The notes: generated by a model from the letters alone, not told the origin. A stretch of 64,000 bases of DNA from Seonamhaeicola sp. S2-3 (GCF_001971785.1 NZ_CP019389.1:3669001-3733000); one strand, 5' to 3'. Numbered from the stretch's first letter, positions 9,952 to 20,700 are shown. Made by a program: numbers and translations.

Positions 9952-11249
9952 TTTTCTAAAACCTCGCGCATAGCTTTTGCTTTTACCAAACATTCCTCGT
10001 ATTCATTTAACGGGTTACTTTTTGATGTAATGGCACTACCAACAGAATAGGATACGTATTTTTTTGAAGCATTGTATAAAATACTGCGGATGACTACGTT
10101 AAAATCGAAATCATTATTTGGGGTAAAATAGCCAATTGCCCCAGAATACACACCGCGTTTAGTTTCTTCTAATTTTTCAATGATTTTCATTGATGAAATT
10201 TTAGGAGCCCCTGTCATGCTTCCCATAGGAAATGTGCTCTTTATAACATCAACAGGATGGGTAGTTGCTGTAACTTTTGATGTAACAGTTGATATCATTT
10301 GGTGTACTTGCTCAAAAGTATAAACCTTACAAAGTTCTTCCACATTAACGCTACCTTTTATAGCTGTTTTTGATAAATCATTTCTAACCAAATCTACAAT
10401 CATAATGTTCTCACTACGCTCTTTTTCATCTTGTAATAAATTAGAAATAAGCTGTTTATCTTCTTTTTCGCTATCAGATCGTTTTGCGGTACCTTTAATT
10501 GGCTGAGAAACAACAATATTACCTTCCTTTTTTAAATAACGCTCTGGCGAAGCGCTTAAAACATATTTATCATGAATTTTTAAAAAAGATGCAAAAGGTG
10601 GTTTTGAAATTTTATTGAGTTTATAATACGTTTCTAAAGGGTTTATTTGTGTATCTTCTGCGTAAAATTCCTGACAAAAATTGGCTTCATAAATATCGCC
10701 TCGGTGGATGTGATTTAGCATAGTTTCCACCTTTTCAAAATAAGCATCTTTATGAATTCTAAGCTTAATTTTTATAGCATCTTCATTAAAATCATTGTTA
10801 TTAAAATAATTTACTTTTTGGCTTATAATTTCATCTAAATCTGTTTCAATTTCGTCATCAACAGCTCCCAAATATTGCATTTCAACAGCGTTTCCCTTAA
10901 ATAAAAACAGTTTTTTTGGTTGAAAAAAATAGAGGTCTGAAAATTCTAATCCATCAAAATTATTAGAGTTTAAATCTTCAACATCATTCTTTAAATCGTA
11001 AGTTAAATAACCAAAAATCCAATCTTTTGTTATGGTTTGATATTCTTTTAAATCATCAAAAGCATTGTGATAATCGGTTTTAATACAGGTAAAAGCATCT
11101 ACTGCTAAAATAGCTTCATAATTAGAATACTCTTGGTTATACTCGTTAGAATCTAACCAAACAACATCATCGAATTGTTGCGCCCAATGCAGTAGTTGGT
11201 TTTTAAATACTTCTGTATTTTTTGGCTTATAATTACTCTTTGCTCTCAA
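9948..11249 (-). CDS. pabB: Aminodeoxychorismate synthase component I
   Basis: Converts chorismate and ammonia to 4-amino-4-deoxychorismate for folate synthesis. The chorismate-binding domain occupies the C-terminal two thirds, with the motifs IYEANFCQEF, SPERYL, PIKGTAKR, MIVDLVRND, FPMGSMTGAPK and GYFTPN. Anthranilate synthase component I is the alternative, but the short length (about 433 residues), the PIKGTAKR motif and the lack of trp neighbours favour PabB. There is no ATG start: the open frame can begin at TTG 11270 or at TTG 11249. I prefer 11249 (MRAKSNY), because family members usually begin with a short MR-x-K segment. A candidate PabC-type enzyme lies at 48191. Confidence 0.88.
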   Translation of the reverse strand: MRAKSNYKPKNTEVFKNQLLHWAQQFDDVVWLDSNEYNQEYSNYEAILAVDAFTCIKTDYHNAFDDLKEYQTITKDWIFGYLTYDLKNDVEDLNSNNFDGLEFSDLYFFQPKKLFLFKGNAVEMQYLGAVDDEIETDLDEIISQKVNYFNNNDFNEDAIKIKLRIHKDAYFEKVETMLNHIHRGDIYEANFCQEFYAEDTQINPLETYYKLNKISKPPFASFLKIHDKYVLSASPERYLKKEGNIVVSQPIKGTAKRSDSEKEDKQLISNLLQDEKERSENIMIVDLVRNDLSKTAIKGSVNVEELCKVYTFEQVHQMISTVTSKVTATTHPVDVIKSTFPMGSMTGAPKISSMKIIEKLEETKRGVYSGAIGYFTPNNDFDFNVVIRSILYNASKKYVSYSVGSAITSKSNPLNEYEECLVKAKAMREVLEN

Positions 11250-11333
11250 AAAATTAAGATTAGGCAGCAAAGTTAGTTAGAATACTTAAAAAATTAAGAT
11301 TTTTGTAAGTAAGTTTAAATACCATAATAAAGT

Positions 11334-12224
11334 ATGTATTCAATAGAAAATAACAAACTAAAAGTAGCCATAAAAAAAACAGGCGCAGAACTATGTAAAA
11401 TAACTTCGGTAAAAAATAACACTGAATTTATGTGGGATGGAAACCCCGATATTTGGAATGGTACTGCCCCTAATTTATTTCCAATAATAGGAGCCTTAAA
11501 AGAAAACAGCTACACGTATGAAAACAAAATTTACACCCTACCCAAACATGGTTTTGTAAGACATAGTGAAGATATTGAGTTGTTTGAAGAAACAAAAAAC
11601 AGCTTAACTTTTAAGCTAAGTTATAATGACGATTTATTAAAAATATACCCCTTTAAATTTGAGTTTTATATTACATTTAAACTTACCAACAACACTCTTG
11701 AAGTGTTACATACAGTGAAAAACATAGATAATAAGGCGCTGTATTTTTCTATTGGTGGGCACCCCGCATTTAAATGTCCTGTATTTGAAAACGAAATATA
11801 TGAAGATTACACCCTAGAGTTTGAGCATATTGAAAACTCTAACACCCACCTTATTAACATGCAAAACGGACTTATTTCTTGTAAAACCAAACCTGTTTTT
11901 AACAATACTTCTTCATTACCCTTAAAACATAGCTTATTTAATGAAGATGCTCTAGTTTTTAAAGATTTAAAATCTAGAAAAGTAACCTTAAAAAGTGATT
12001 TAAACGGTGATATTTTAACCGTAAGTTATCCCAATTTTAATTACTTAGGTATTTGGGCAAAACCTAATGGCGATTATGTTTGCATAGAGCCTTGGTTAGG
12101 TATAGCAGATTATGAAAACACCAATCAAAATATAAAAACAAAAGACGGCATTATAAAACTAGAGGCCAATAAAACGTTTCATGCTAGTTACTTTATTGAA
12201 ATAAACAACACCCATTTGCTCTAA
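11334..12224 (+). CDS. Aldose 1-epimerase family protein (LacX-like)
   Basis: Cytosolic beta-sandwich protein of the galactose mutarotase-like superfamily, 296 residues, probably acting on a phosphorylated or free hexose. Candidate catalytic residues are visible: His in LPKHGFVRHSE near residue 63-69, His in SIGGHPAFKCP near residue 141, and Glu in VCIEPWLGIADY near residue 251. It lacks a signal peptide. It starts 60-85 bp from the pabB 5' region on the opposite strand, so the two may share a divergent promoter region. The exact sugar cannot be told from sequence. Confidence 0.82.
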   Translation: MYSIENNKLKVAIKKTGAELCKITSVKNNTEFMWDGNPDIWNGTAPNLFPIIGALKENSYTYENKIYTLPKHGFVRHSEDIELFEETKNSLTFKLSYNDDLLKIYPFKFEFYITFKLTNNTLEVLHTVKNIDNKALYFSIGGHPAFKCPVFENEIYEDYTLEFEHIENSNTHLINMQNGLISCKTKPVFNNTSSLPLKHSLFNEDALVFKDLKSRKVTLKSDLNGDILTVSYPNFNYLGIWAKPNGDYVCIEPWLGIADYENTNQNIKTKDGIIKLEANKTFHASYFIEINNTHLL

Positions 12225-12261
12225 AATAATAAGCGTAACTTTGCTGACTAAATAAAACTAC

Positions 12262-13613
12262 GTGAGCTTTCAAGATTTAAATTTAAACACACCGCTATAC
12301 AATGCCTTAAATGATTTAGGATTTACAACGCCTACCCCTATTCAAGAGCAAGCTTTTAATGTTGTGGCATCAGGTAGAGATGTTGTTGGTATAGCCCAAA
12401 CAGGAACAGGTAAAACCTTTGCCTACATGCTGCCTATATTAAGAGACTTAAAGTATTCTAGACAAGAAACCCTAGAGTTTTAGTTCTAGTCCCTACTAGA
12501 GAATTGGTTGTGCAGGTAGTTCAAGAAATTGAAAAACTCTCTAAATACATCAACAATAGAGTTTTAGGAGTTTATGGTGGCACTAACATTAATACCCAAA
12601 AGCAAGCAATAGCCGAAGGTTTAGATATATTAGTAGCAACTCCTGGTAGACTTTATGATTTGGCATTAAGCCGCGTGTTACAACTTAAATCTATTCAAAA
12701 ATTAGTGATTGATGAAGTAGATGTTATGCTAGATTTAGGGTTTCGTTATCAACTTATCAACATTTTCGATTTGCTACCAGAACGCAGGCAAAACATCATG
12801 TTTTCTGCAACCATGACCCAAGATGTTGATCTATTAATTAATGATTTTTTCAGAAACCCCATTCGGGTATCGGTTGCTGTTTCAGGAACACCCTTAGAAA
12901 ACATATCTCAAAACAGATACAACGTTCCTAATTTTTACACAAAAGTAAATTTGTTAGAATATTTATTGCATGATACTGAAACCTTCAATAAAGTTTTAAT
13001 TTTTGTAGCTTACAAACGAATGGCCGACAGGTTATTTGATGCATTAGATACACTTTTTAGAGGCGAAGTTTGCGTTATTCACTCTAACAAAACACAAAAC
13101 TACCGCCTACGAAGTATTGAAGCCTTTAGCAAAGGAAAACATAGAATTTTAATTGCCACCGATGTGATGGCACGAGGATTGGATATTGACAATGTATCTC
13201 ATGTAATAAATTTTGATACGCCAGAATATCCTGAAAATTATATGCACCGTATTGGTAGAACAGGTCGTGCAGAACGCCAGGGAGAAGCTTTGGTATTTTC
13301 AACCGAAAAAGAACAAGAAGCTATAAAAGAGATTGAAGCCCTAATGGACATGCAAATTCTGGTATTAGAATTGCCCAATATGGTTGAAATTTCTACAGAA
13401 TTGATTGAAGAAGAACGTCCGCAAATTAGAGAACGTAACAACCCTACCAAACAACGTGATGAAGATGCTCCCGGACCCGCTTTCCATGAGAAGAAAGACA
13501 AAAACAAAAAAGAAAATTTAGGAGGAAAATACCGTAGGGAAATTGTAAAAAAATACAAAAAACCTAAAACTAAGGGTGACAAGAATGCTAATAGAAGAAG
13601 GAAACGAAAATAG
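12262..13613 (+). pseudogene. DEAD-box RNA helicase, broken by a one-base frameshift
   Basis: RhlE-type DEAD-box ATP-dependent RNA helicase split into two frames. The first part (GTG start at 12262, stop at 12481-12483) carries the Q motif [10 protein letters not shown] and motif I AQTGTGKT. The second part carries PTREL, GGTN, TPGRL, motif II as DEVD instead of DEAD, SAT, ARGLDI, HRIGRTGR and a basic tail rich in Lys and Arg. Continuity is restored by adding one A in the AAA run at 12467-12469, which would give [20 protein letters not shown] sequencing or assembly error in a homopolymer is as likely as a real mutation. No slippery heptamer suggests programmed frameshifting. The rest of the coding sequence is intact, which argues for a recent loss or an artefact. 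Confidence 0.9.
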
Positions 13614-13649
13614 CAGATTTTTTTAATAAGAAAATATGACTGTTGTCAG

Positions 13650-13679
13650 TTTGCAAATGTATTTAGATACCTAAATTTG
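13650..13679 (+). promoter_or_regulatory. Promoter for the ThrE-type pair
   Basis: TTTG at 13650-13653 and TAAATTTG at 13672-13679, separated by 18 bp, match the Bacteroidota -33/-7 promoter. The ATG of the downstream gene is 24 bp past the -7 box. Confidence 0.6.
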
Positions 13680-13702
13680 TATCCTTATTAAACTTACACA
13701 TA

Positions 13703-14476
13703 ATGCCTAACTCAAAAGAATTTGAGCAAGTTTCTGATTTATTACTGGAAATTTCTGCTCTTTTAATGATTTCAGGTGCCAACACTAGGAGAATAAATTT
13801 AAGTATTGACAGATTCGCTTCTGTATTAAATTTTGATGTACATACTTGGATTAACCAAAAAACCATCATTATGACCCTAACTGATAAAGAAACAAAACAG
13901 AGCGAAACAAAAGTTTATAACCTACCTCCACACAGTTTAAATTTCAAGATTATTTCTGAAATAAGTAAAGCCAGTTGGAACGCCAAACAAGAAAACTGGT
14001 CCTTTGAGCAAATTGCTTCTGAAATTAAACGTATAAAAGGATTAAAAAAGTACTCAAAAACCACTGTACTATTTGCTGTAAGTCTTGCTGTTGCAGGGTT
14101 TTGCAATATATTTAATGGAGATTATTTAAACATGTTAGTTGCATTTGTTAGTGCTTTTTTAGGACTGTTTGTATCTCAACAAGCACACAGGTTAAATTAC
14201 AACATGTATGTTAGAACATTTTTAGCAGCATTTGCTGCCTCTATAGTGGCTTGCTTAGGAGTTATTTTAAATATTGGTGCGTATCCGCATACAGCTCTAG
14301 CCACATCAATACTTTTCCTTGTTCCTGGAGTCCCCTTAATTAACTCGTTTACCGATGTAATGGATAACAACATTTTAAATGGGGTTGTACGGTTTGCAGT
14401 TGGTGCTATGATTGTATTGGCAATTGCCACAGGTCTTTTTTTAGCTATGTATATATTTTCAATAAAACTTATATGA
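13703..14476 (+). CDS. Threonine/serine exporter family protein, ThrE N-domain (DUF1212)
   Basis: One half of a ThrE-type amino-acid exporter. It starts with a cytosolic domain (residues 1-110) bearing the family signature MISGANTRRI near residue 26-35. About five hydrophobic segments follow, from roughly residue 115 to the end (LFAVSLAVAGFCNIF, MLVAFVSAFLGLFV, FLAAFAASIVACLGVI, SILFLVPGVPLINS, AVGAMIVLAIATGLFLA). The PGVPLINS motif is characteristic. Length 257 is normal for the split form. It overlaps the next gene by 4 bp (ATGA), so the two are translationally coupled and presumably form one transporter. Threonine/serine export is inferred from the Corynebacterium ThrE family. Confidence 0.86.
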   Translation: MPNSKEFEQVSDLLLEISALLMISGANTRRINLSIDRFASVLNFDVHTWINQKTIIMTLTDKETKQSETKVYNLPPHSLNFKIISEISKASWNAKQENWSFEQIASEIKRIKGLKKYSKTTVLFAVSLAVAGFCNIFNGDYLNMLVAFVSAFLGLFVSQQAHRLNYNMYVRTFLAAFAASIVACLGVILNIGAYPHTALATSILFLVPGVPLINSFTDVMDNNILNGVVRFAVGAMIVLAIATGLFLAMYIFSIKLI

Positions 14477-14973
14477 TAGAATTATTATTACATTTTCTAG
14501 AAGTATCATTTTGGTCTGGAATAGCGGCTGTGGGTTTTGGAATTTTATTTAATATTCCTAAAAGAATAATTTTAACAGTATTTATTCTTGGGTTTTCGGT
14601 TGGTTTCATAAAATTTATGCTATTGAGTTTTAACTTTCATATAGTTTTAGCCACTTTAATTGCTGCTTTTTTTGTAGGTCTAATAAGTTATCCAATAGCT
14701 CACAAAATACATCATCCACCAGTTGTATTTTCTATACCAACGGTCATTCCTATGATTCCTGGATATTTTGCCTACGAAACTGTACTATCAATTATGAAGT
14801 TTATTTTTTTAGAAGTAGATAAAACTAAAAGATTGGAATTATTAGACGCTATTTTTACAAATGGATTTAACATGATTTACATACTTATTGCTATAACCAT
14901 TGGTGTATCCTTACCTTTATTATTACTAAACAAAAGCAGTGTAAAGCAATTAAAAAACAAATCTAATCTATAA
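14473..14973 (+). CDS. Threonine/serine exporter family protein, ThrE_2 domain
   Basis: Second half of the split ThrE-type exporter, 166 residues and almost entirely membrane-embedded, with about five hydrophobic helices. The motif VFSIPTVIPMIPGYFAYE at residues near 91-108 matches the PGxPGxxxY-like loop of the family. The ATG overlaps the stop of the DUF1212 gene, which indicates coupled translation. It ends in a basic KSSVKQLKNKSNL tail. No terminator is obvious before the convergent gene at 15044. Confidence 0.84.
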   Translation: MIELLLHFLEVSFWSGIAAVGFGILFNIPKRIILTVFILGFSVGFIKFMLLSFNFHIVLATLIAAFFVGLISYPIAHKIHHPPVVFSIPTVIPMIPGYFAYETVLSIMKFIFLEVDKTKRLELLDAIFTNGFNMIYILIAITIGVSLPLLLLNKSSVKQLKNKSNL

Positions 14974-15043
14974 CTTAAATTTTAAGTTAGCTAGAAAACT
15001 TCTCCAAATAGTAAATTATTTAAGGGGTAAGATCTTTAAATGT

Positions 15044-15745
15044 TTAATTAAAAACCCCGTTTTTTTCTTTTAAAACTTGTGGTGCCCAAATTTTAATATC
15101 ATCAAATTTTCCAGTATCATCAAAAGAGCCCACTCCTATTTTACCAGACACAAAGCGGGTGTCTTTGGCTTGTATAATAGGTTGCGTCATATCATCAAAA
15201 TAAATTTCAATAATACCCTCTTTAACTTTACGTACTACTCTTGCGGTATGCCAAGAATCTGCTTCACCCCAATTAACACCATTGGTTCTTTTAGAAGCTA
15301 TACTTATTCTGGGTTCATCATTTACAATAAATATGCTGTGAGCGTGGTCATCTGGTTTTGTAGCAATATGAGTATAATAAAAGTTAGTAGCATTGTTAAT
15401 GCCGAACATTAAACATAAATCTCTATGGTTATATTCACGTCCGTTTTGGTTTAATTTAACCTCTAAAATAAAATCACCAACAATAACATTTTTAATCATA
15501 GCAATATTAAATGGAGATCGTACAAGGGGTTCATATTTACTTTGACTTGTAAGCTCTAAAACATGTCCGTTGTTTTCTTTTGTAATTTTCCAAACCAAAG
15601 CATCAGTCATTTCAAAATCGTTTAGAGCCTGTGGCAACTCAAAATCTTGCGCGTATATCAATTTATAATTATTTGGTATAGTTGCTTGTGCCAATAATTT
15701 TATACTAAAAATAAAAACTACAAAAAAAAGGAATGGTGCTCTCAT
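15044..15745 (-). CDS. Secreted concanavalin A-like (LamG/DUF1080-type) protein
   Basis: A 233-residue exported protein with a clear signal peptide (MRAPFLFFVVFIFSIKLLAQA, cleavage after about residue 21). The mature part looks like a jelly-roll lectin/glucanase fold: alternating strands with ITKENNGHVLEL, DFILEVKLNQNG, SWHTARVVRK and the closing VSGKIGVGSFDDTGKFDDIKIW. This last segment is typical of DUF1080/LamG-like sugar-binding domains. No catalytic residues can be assigned. It is monocistronic. A role in polysaccharide binding or periplasmic glycan handling is inferred from fold only. Confidence 0.7.
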   Translation of the reverse strand: MRAPFLFFVVFIFSIKLLAQATIPNNYKLIYAQDFELPQALNDFEMTDALVWKITKENNGHVLELTSQSKYEPLVRSPFNIAMIKNVIVGDFILEVKLNQNGREYNHRDLCLMFGINNATNFYYTHIATKPDDHAHSIFIVNDEPRISIASKRTNGVNWGEADSWHTARVVRKVKEGIIEIYFDDMTQPIIQAKDTRFVSGKIGVGSFDDTGKFDDIKIWAPQVLKEKNGVFN

Positions 15746-15783
15746 AACACTTATAAATTTTAATCGAAGTTATAATAAAAAAA

Positions 15784-15809
15784 ATCCCCTTCCAAATTAA
15801 TGGAAAGGG
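15784..15809 (-). terminator. Rho-independent terminator after the MscS gene
   Basis: On the minus strand TCCCTTTCCA and TGGAAGGGGA form a near-perfect 10-bp stem with a short AT loop, followed by a run of eight T. It lies about 60 bp downstream of the MscS stop and ends the sigma/63-residue/MscS operon. Confidence 0.75.
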
Positions 15810-15869
15810 AACATATGAGTCTTTCAAATTACAGAACGTAACCAACCAAATTTTAACCCTAACTTAAAG

Positions 15870-16697
15870 TTAATCCTGTATTTTTACTTGACTCTCAACA
15901 ACATCCTTTATTGGTATAATTAATTTTCCTTTTTCTGTTTTTAACGTAATACACATATTATCAATTGCCTCTACTTCTCCTTTTATATTGTTAAATTCTA
16001 TAACCTGCCCAATTTCATAGGTTTTTCTGGCATAAAAAGTTTTTAACAATTCTCCTACCACTTTTTGTGCTCCAAGACCAAAAGCCAAAGCAAACGCTAA
16101 TAAAAAGGCACCTAATATTAATGTTATATTACTAGTAATTATTGCTGTATCAACTCCTGCTTGATTTAAGGCGGTAATTGATGTAAAAATTAAAATAATA
16201 AAAAACACTATCTGGCTTATTATTTTAGCACCAGATAAATCCATAGACTCAAAAAATGATCGCAGCCCTTTTTTAATAATATTGGCCAAAAACAAACCAA
16301 TAGTAAAAATTACTAAGGCCGAAAATAACTGTGGTAAGTACCCTAGCAAATTACTAATTTGTTGTGATATCATGGTAAGACTTAAAATATCTGAAACCAT
16401 GATGATGAGCATGATATACATCACCCATTTAACAAAACCAGATATAATTTTAACAGTATCGAAGTTTAGTTTTTTTCCTTCTACTATTTCAATTTCATTT
16501 AATTTATCATCTAGCTTATCTGCCTTTGCTAATTTTAATGCTTTTTTAATTAGTTTCACTATAAGTTTAGTAATTAACCAGCCTATTATTAAAACTATTA
16601 AAGCTCCTATTATACTAGGAAATATTTTAGTTATTTCTAGCCACATAGCGCGTAGAGACTCCATAGCTATATTTTTGTATTCTGAAACTCTGTCCAT
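15870..16697 (-). CDS. Small-conductance mechanosensitive channel, MscS family
   Basis: Membrane channel of 275 residues that opens under membrane tension. Seen: three to five hydrophobic helices (near residues 22-45, 85-108, 118-140, 158-175 and the pore-lining helix near 183-215, ending FALAFGLGAQKVVGELL). A beta-domain follows, with YEIGQVIEFNNIKGEVEAID and LIIPIKDVVESQV. The Gly/Ala-rich TM3 pattern is the MscS hallmark. It is the third gene of an operon behind an ECF sigma factor and a 63-residue protein, 22 bp after the latter, suggesting osmotic or envelope stress control. Confidence 0.88.
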   Translation of the reverse strand: MDRVSEYKNIAMESLRAMWLEITKIFPSIIGALIVLIIGWLITKLIVKLIKKALKLAKADKLDDKLNEIEIVEGKKLNFDTVKIISGFVKWVMYIMLIIMVSDILSLTMISQQISNLLGYLPQLFSALVIFTIGLFLANIIKKGLRSFFESMDLSGAKIISQIVFFIILIFTSITALNQAGVDTAIITSNITLILGAFLLAFALAFGLGAQKVVGELLKTFYARKTYEIGQVIEFNNIKGEVEAIDNMCITLKTEKGKLIIPIKDVVESQVKIQD

Positions 16698-16719
16698 TTG
16701 TTATTATATTAGTTAGGGA

Positions 16720-16911
16720 TTACTTTTTATTATTTGGTTTATTTTCTCTTCGGCTAATAACGGACTCTATAATATCCCCTATATTGTACGAAAATAAAGC
16801 AGCTAACTCCATGAGCAATTTTGCCATGGCAATATCATTCATAACCTTAGCCTTGAGTTCCTGAGGAACCTCTTTAAGCGGCTTATTTACGTACTCAAAT
16901 GGATTATCCAT
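16720..16911 (-). CDS. 63-residue hypothetical protein between sigma factor and MscS
   Basis: Small charged protein with no signal peptide and no membrane helix. The centre (MNDIAMAKLLMELAALFSYNIGDIIES) could form an amphipathic helix; the C-terminus is basic (RRENKPNNKK). Start and stop are tightly fixed: it begins 2 bp after the sigma stop and ends 22 bp before the MscS start. That placement suggests a regulator or partner of the sigma factor, but it lacks the anti-sigma signatures I know. Coding status is supported by the compact operon layout. Confidence 0.7.
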   Translation of the reverse strand: MDNPFEYVNKPLKEVPQELKAKVMNDIAMAKLLMELAALFSYNIGDIIESVISRRENKPNNKK

Positions 16912-16913
16912 TG

Positions 16914-17483
16914 TTATAGGTTATTATATACTATTATTAATTTATCTTTTGCGCGCTTAATTCTCATTTTTACCGCACTTTCTCCAATATCTAAAACATC
17001 AACTATATCTTTTATAGATAGTAAGTCTTGATATTTTAACAAAAGAATCATTTTTTCATCTGGTGAAATTTTTTCTAATGCTACTTTTAATTTATCAACC
17101 TTCATACTAAGGAAGCTATTGTCATTATCATCATCTTCCGAAAGGTTTTCAATATCTTTATAGTCTACTGCTTTTTTTTCAAACTTTTTAGCAGTGTTTC
17201 TTGTTACATAATTTACACAATGATTATATGTAAATGCATACAACCATGTTGAAAATTTAGATTTCCCTTTAAAACTTGCTAATTTAACAAACAGTTTTAA
17301 AAAAACATCTTGCGCTAAATCTTTAGCTTCATCTTCATCTTTTGCAAACCCTAAACATTTATTATAAACTAGCATTGAGTACCTATCATAAAGTATCTCA
17401 AAGAGCATAGTGTCATTAGTTTTCACTATGGCCTTTACCAAATCTTCATCAGATTGTTTATTAATGTTTTTTAGGGTTTCCAA
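16914..17483 (-). CDS. ECF-type RNA polymerase sigma factor
   Basis: A 189-residue sigma-70 family factor. Region 2 is visible as YDRYSMLVYNKCLGFAKDEDEAKDLAQDVFLKLF (residues about 32-65) followed by FSTWLYAFTYNHCVNYV. Region 4 is near residues 140-185 (ISPDEKMILLLKYQDLLSIKD...IGESAVKMRIKRAKDKL). A 25-residue acidic linker (about 115-130) separates them. It is the first gene of the sigma/63-residue/MscS operon. No recognisable transmembrane anti-sigma factor is adjacent. The 293-bp region upstream (17484-17776) holds its promoter and no gene that I can see. Confidence 0.93.
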   Translation of the reverse strand: METLKNINKQSDEDLVKAIVKTNDTMLFEILYDRYSMLVYNKCLGFAKDEDEAKDLAQDVFLKLFVKLASFKGKSKFSTWLYAFTYNHCVNYVTRNTAKKFEKKAVDYKDIENLSEDDDNDNSFLSMKVDKLKVALEKISPDEKMILLLKYQDLLSIKDIVDVLDIGESAVKMRIKRAKDKLIIVYNNL

Positions 17484-17776
17484 ATTTAGCTTTTAGCTAT
17501 GTTGTTGTTATACGTTAAGACACACACTTTTTTCTTAAGTCACAAAAAATGACAAAAAAATAAATAAACCGTAACTTAAAACAGAATGTTGTTGGATTCT
17601 TTAGTATTGCTAATATTTAAAGTATTAACAATTTTTAGCAAAAAAGAATAGTTAGGGAAAACAATCTTTTCTTATTTAATTACAAATAATATGTTTTACA
17701 AAGGTATAAAACCTTATTTTAAACATATGAATTTTCTTTATAAATTTATAATTTAGTGTTAAAAGTTAAAAAATAT

Positions 17777-20700
17777 TTACTTTTTATAATACTTAACAAA
17801 CCCTTTATAACTAAAGAAACCTAAAATAGCTACAAAACCAACTGCTACAGTAATACTTTTTAAGCTATCTAATTGTTGCCCAGACTGATAAGAATGCAAC
17901 CCTGCTAAATAAAAATTAACTCCAAAATAGGTGAAGATTATAAATGAAATGGCTATTACCGAGCAAAGGTTAAAAAACCAACGTCCGCGAAGTCCTGGTA
18001 TTAAACGCATATGAATTACAAAGGCATAAATCATGATACTTATTAGTGCCCATGTTTCTTTAGGATCCCACCCCCAATAACGCCCCCAACTTTCATTAGC
18101 CCACATGCCTCCTAAAAAGTTACCTATGGTTAACATTACTAAACCAACGGTTAAAGACATTTCATTAATAATGGTAAGTTCTTTTATGTTTAAATCCATT
18201 TTAGTTTTGTTCTTTTTAGTGGTAACCGCCATTAAAAGCAATGATACAATTCCTAAAACCATTCCTAAGGTAAACGGACCGTAACTAGCAACAATTACTG
18301 CTACATGTATCATAAGCCAATAACTATTTAAAACAGGTTGTAGGTTTCCTATAGAAGGATCCATCCATTGAAAATGAGCTACCATTAATAGCATAGACGT
18401 TACAAAAGCTGTAGATGCCAAAGTTAAATCACTCTTTCTACCAAAAATTAAACCAAACAACATGGTTGCCCAAGCCACATAAATCATAGATTCATAGGCA
18501 TCACTCCAAGGAGCATGACCAGACACATACCAACGTGCAATTAACCCTGCTAAATGCATTAAAAATAAGGCTACAATAATCCATTTTAAAACTGAAACTA
18601 AAATATCTATTGTTTTATTTTTATTTCTAAAAATCTGTATTATTAGCAGAATAAACATGACACTACTAGCGTACATATACCAGCTAAATAGCGATCTAAA
18701 AATATCAAACTTGTTGTATAATACTTCCGTATGAATTTTACCATCACTCAACATCACTTCACCGCCATACTTATGCTGTGTTTTTTTAAAGGCTTCTAGA
18801 AGTTTTTCGGCTTCAGTAAAATCACCTGTTTTTTTAGCATTATTAAGCGTAAATAAATAAGCTTGAACGCCATTTTTTATAAAGTTTCCGTAAAGGGAAT
18901 CTTTAATTTTATATTGCCCGAATTTATAATCGTAAGACGATACCCAAGTATTATTAGCATCATCTGGTATAGGGAATAGTTTTAAAGAAGCGCCTTCTAT
19001 AGTATTATATAATAAGTTTACACGCTTATGCGCTTCTTGTATTTCTTTTTGATATCCGTTAGGTTGTGTGGTACTAAAGGCATCATCTAAATACGGTTGG
19101 AGTTTATAAGTACCTCTTTCTGAAAAGAAATCGGCTAAAGTTACGTACTCATCATCAACATTGGTTCCTATAATATGCCTAATGGTATCTGCTTTTCTCT
19201 TAGCTAAATAAATTACAGGAACATTATACCAAAGTCTTGGACTTTCTTGCATTGATAAGAAAACTTGATGTGCATCAAAATCTTCATAAGTATCGTGCTT
19301 ACTCAATTTACGTAGCATTTCTGAAGCGTAAGTGCTTACAGGCTTCATTCTTCCATCTAAATCTTGAATTACTAAATGAGCAAATTTTTCGGCATGCTCT
19401 TTAGGGGTAATATTGGCCGCAAGAATAGAATCTATTTGCGCCTTAGTTGGCTTAAACTGCGTTACTGCCTGATTAGAATGATTATGTCCGTCGTTTTCTG
19501 AATGTTGCTGAGAAAACCCTGTTAATCCAATACTTAAAAAGAGTACTGTAATTAATTTTGATTTCTTTTCTTTTACCTTATTTAACTGGTTTCTTAAATC
19601 TGAAAATCTTGTTCCTTTTAAAAATAAAATAGCCAATAAACCAAAGTACAACATAAAATATCCTATGTAAGTGATTAAAGTACCCCAATAATCATGATTT
19701 ACTGATAAAATAGTACCACTCTCATCTGGGAAAAAGCTAGATTGAAAAAAGCGATATCCACGATGATTTAGGATATTATTCATATAAATTTTATAATCAA
19801 AACTCCCCTCTTCATCATCAATTACCGTAACTTGACTGGAGTAAGCCGAATTAATGTCAGAACCTGGAAATTTTTCGGCAACAAAATCATTTAATTTTAT
19901 ACTAAAAGGCAACTCTAAAACTTTAGCACCATACTGAAACGCAAAATCTAATCCGCCAACAGAAACCTGTTTAAAAGGTCTGTTCATACCTTTGCCACCA
20001 AGTACACCAACACGTTTAGTTTCGCCATTTGTGGTAACTTTAAATACCACGCCATCTTCATCATTTTTTAGTACTTGAGATTTTTGAACAATATCAAAAA
20101 CACCTTTTACAACTGGCTTTGGAAACACCATTTGCATATTACCAATTCTATAAAGCGAACGCAACCTTAAAGGTTGAATACTATCTTTAACCAACGTTCC
20201 TTGTTCTTGAGAGGCCATAACCATATAAGTACCATCAAAAGGCGAATCTATAGATAGCGAATCTCCTTGATAATGAATGTTTACAGCACCTTTAGCAGGA
20301 TTGTTTAAAGTGAATATTACATTGTGTATGCTAGCTTGTTCTCCAACTTTTAAAAAATGATTATGAGGACCACCGCCTCCAGACTCTACAATTTTTAAAT
20401 ATTCTTCACCGTTTTCGTCTGGTATAATATCTTCTTCTGCTCCAACAATAAACTTTTCTAACTCTATGGTTACAGGTTGTTTATTATAATTGGTTTCTAC
20501 TTTGAAATGGTTGTCTAATCGTTTTGAAAAATCTACCTCATATTCTAAAGGTAAACGCTGTTGCACACCATTAATTTCATAGTCTCCATCAATGTAAGCT
20601 GTTACGTAAGTTTTTTGTGACAGAAACACGTTCTCTGTAGCACCTTCAGCAATAGACATCATGCCTTCAAAGCTCACATATCTTGTTATAAAAGCACCTA

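Noticed and set aside
12466-12483. Programmed frameshift in the helicase gene
   Set aside because: No slippery heptamer or downstream structure; a single missing A in a homopolymer is simpler.
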